Positions 6,104 to 7,000 of a stretch of 7,000 nucleotides of DNA are shown piece by piece (the first letter of the stretch is position 1; the number at the start of each line of letters is the position of its first letter). Location: the NCBI GenBank assembly GCA_023142175.1, contig JAGLJX010000126.1:1-7000 (forward strand), read 5' to 3'. Origin of the DNA: Emcibacter sp. (GTDB lineage Bacteria > Pseudomonadota > Alphaproteobacteria > Sphingomonadales > Emcibacteraceae). The position numbers and the translations under genes are program-made. Below the pieces are notes generated by a model. That model was given only the letters and a program-made list of their open reading frames with translations. It was not told the origin of the DNA and searched no databases.

Positions 6104-6571
6104 ATGATTAAAATGTCAAATCTGGCCGATTACGCCGTTGAGCTGATGTGCTGCATTGCTTTGAAGCCGGGTGAAATTCATTCGTCTGCGGGCCTTGCTG
6201 GTCTTACTCATATTCATCTACCCACTGTTAGCAAGATCCTTGGAACTATGGTGCGGGCAGGCTTGCTGATCTCTCACCGTGGGCTGAACGGTGGGTTTTC
6301 GATGGCCGTACCAGCCAATGACATATCAATAGCAGATATTATTGAGGCCGTGGATGGCCCAGTTCAGCTCACCAACTGTCTGGGCGACAGCCCGTCCGAT
6401 TGTGACAGAATAAGAAGCTGTGGCACCCGCAGCCAGTGGTACCGGATCAACGAAGCGGTAAAAGGGGCGCTCGGCAGTGTGCTGTTATCCCATATGATCG
6501 AAAGTGTGCCGGACTTTATCGGCGACGGCAAGGCAGATGACCTGCAGCTGATCAATAAGACAATTAACTAG
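6104..6571 (+). CDS. Rrf2-family SUF Fe-S cluster assembly regulator
   Basis: This is a transcription regulator of the Rrf2/IscR superfamily, most like the SUF-system regulators found upstream of sufB. The 155 residues fit the family. An N-terminal winged helix-turn-helix covers about 1-70, with the helix LPTVSKILGTMVRAGLL (39-55) and the wing RGLNGGF (59-65). Three conserved cysteines, Cys92, Cys100 and Cys106 (spacing C-x7-C-x5-C), lie in TNCLGDSPSDC and IRSCG and are expected to bind an iron-sulfur cluster that tunes DNA binding. The segment W-x-RINEAVKGAL that follows is typical of the family's dimer helix. Two further cysteines (16, 17) lie in the first helix and are not the usual ligands. 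The gene starts after a strong Shine-Dalgarno and ends 11 bp before sufB, so the two are almost certainly one operon. The target and effector are inferred from family and position; IscR itself or a nitric-oxide-sensing NsrR are less likely. Confidence 0.9.
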   Translation: MIKMSNLADYAVELMCCIALKPGEIHSSAGLAGLTHIHLPTVSKILGTMVRAGLLISHRGLNGGFSMAVPANDISIADIIEAVDGPVQLTNCLGDSPSDCDRIRSCGTRSQWYRINEAVKGALGSVLLSHMIESVPDFIGDGKADDLQLINKTIN

Positions 6572-6582
6572 ATAGTAGAGAA

Positions 6583-7000
6583 ATGGTAGCAACAAAAGAA
6601 GCTCAGAAAACCGTGGAAGAAGTCTCTGGCGACTATAAGTATGGTTTTGTCACTGATATTGAAACGGAAAAGGCACCCAAAGGGTTAAGCGAAGAGGTTA
6701 TTCGGTTTATTTCCGCCAAAAAATCCGAGCCGGAATGGTTGTTGGATTGGCGGCTTAAGGCTTATGAAAAATGGCTGAAGATGGAGGAGCCCACATGGGC
6801 GATGGTAGATTATCCAAAAATTGATTTTCAGGATATCTATTATTACTCCGCCCCGAAATCAGCAGAAGATGGCCCGAAAAGTCTGGATGATGTAGATCCC
6901 GAATTACTCCGAACCTATGAGAAACTTGGTATTTCCCTTAAGGAACAAGAGGTTCTGGCGGGCGTAGCGGTAGATATTGTTTTTGACAGCGTTTCTGTGG
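6583..7000 (+). CDS. sufB: Fe-S cluster assembly protein SufB, 3' end outside window
   Basis: SufB is the scaffold subunit of the cytoplasmic SufBC2D complex, which assembles iron-sulfur clusters using sulfur from a SufS-type desulfurase and is often favoured under iron limitation or oxidative stress. Only the first 139 codons are in the window, out of roughly 470-500 usual for the family, and the frame is open to the last base. Diagnostic segments are YKYGFVTDIETEKAPKGL (18-35), SEEVIRFISAKKSEPEWLL, the conserved MEEPTWAMVDYPKIDFQDIY stretch, YYYSAPK, and DPELLRTYEKLGISLKEQE. These are characteristic of SufB rather than SufD. The ATG lies 11 bp after the regulator's stop, with only a weak AGAG just upstream, so coupling to the regulator is likely. 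The C-terminal beta-helix and catalytic residues are beyond the window. sufC, sufD and sufS would be expected downstream but cannot be seen. Confidence 0.96.
   Translation, partial: MVATKEAQKTVEEVSGDYKYGFVTDIETEKAPKGLSEEVIRFISAKKSEPEWLLDWRLKAYEKWLKMEEPTWAMVDYPKIDFQDIYYYSAPKSAEDGPKSLDDVDPELLRTYEKLGISLKEQEVLAGVAVDIVFDSVSV

Noticed and set aside
1..7000. A mobile, defence or otherwise undescribed system
   Set aside because: Every sizeable frame belongs to a conserved housekeeping family, composition is even, and no transposase, integrase, repeat array or atypical gene is present.

Overview
The window is a stretch of conserved core chromosome from an alphaproteobacterium. The evidence is the gene order (small DUF6489-type gene, mnmE, mnmG, rsmG, parA, parB), protein sequences of alphaproteobacterial character, two perfect chromosomal parS sites, and an Rrf2-type SUF regulator directly upstream of sufB. 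Base composition looks moderate and even across the genes, so this is not one of the very GC-rich members of the class. I cannot place it more precisely; a Kordiimonadales- or Sphingomonadales-like relative is only a guess. All genes lie on the plus strand. I see no tRNA, rRNA, insertion sequence, CRISPR array or sign of recent transfer.

Layout: 1-216 is the 3' part of a small DUF6489-like gene, whose stop codon abuts the mnmE start. mnmE (217-1569) and mnmG (1673-3535) encode the two partners of the tRNA wobble-uridine modification complex. They are separated by a 103-bp AT-rich gap that holds a perfect parS palindrome and a probable promoter for mnmG. rsmG (3541-4161), the 16S rRNA G527 methyltransferase gene, carries a second perfect parS inside its coding sequence. 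parA (4181-4996) and parB (5038-5943) follow and encode the chromosome segregation ATPase and the parS-binding CTPase. A consensus DnaA box lies in the first codons of parA.

A 160-bp non-coding, AT-rich gap (5944-6103) with several dyad symmetries and a likely promoter separates the par genes from a second transcription unit. That unit begins with an Rrf2-family, cysteine-containing SUF regulator (6104-6571) and continues into sufB (from 6583), which runs off the window end.

Functionally, the left part combines translation fidelity (MnmE/MnmG, RsmG) with origin segregation (ParA, ParB and two cis parS sites). The right part starts an iron-sulfur cluster assembly operon that probably regulates itself. 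Nothing here looks like an undescribed system. The points worth a second look are the parS placement, the DnaA box overlapping the parA start, and the dyad-rich suf control region.
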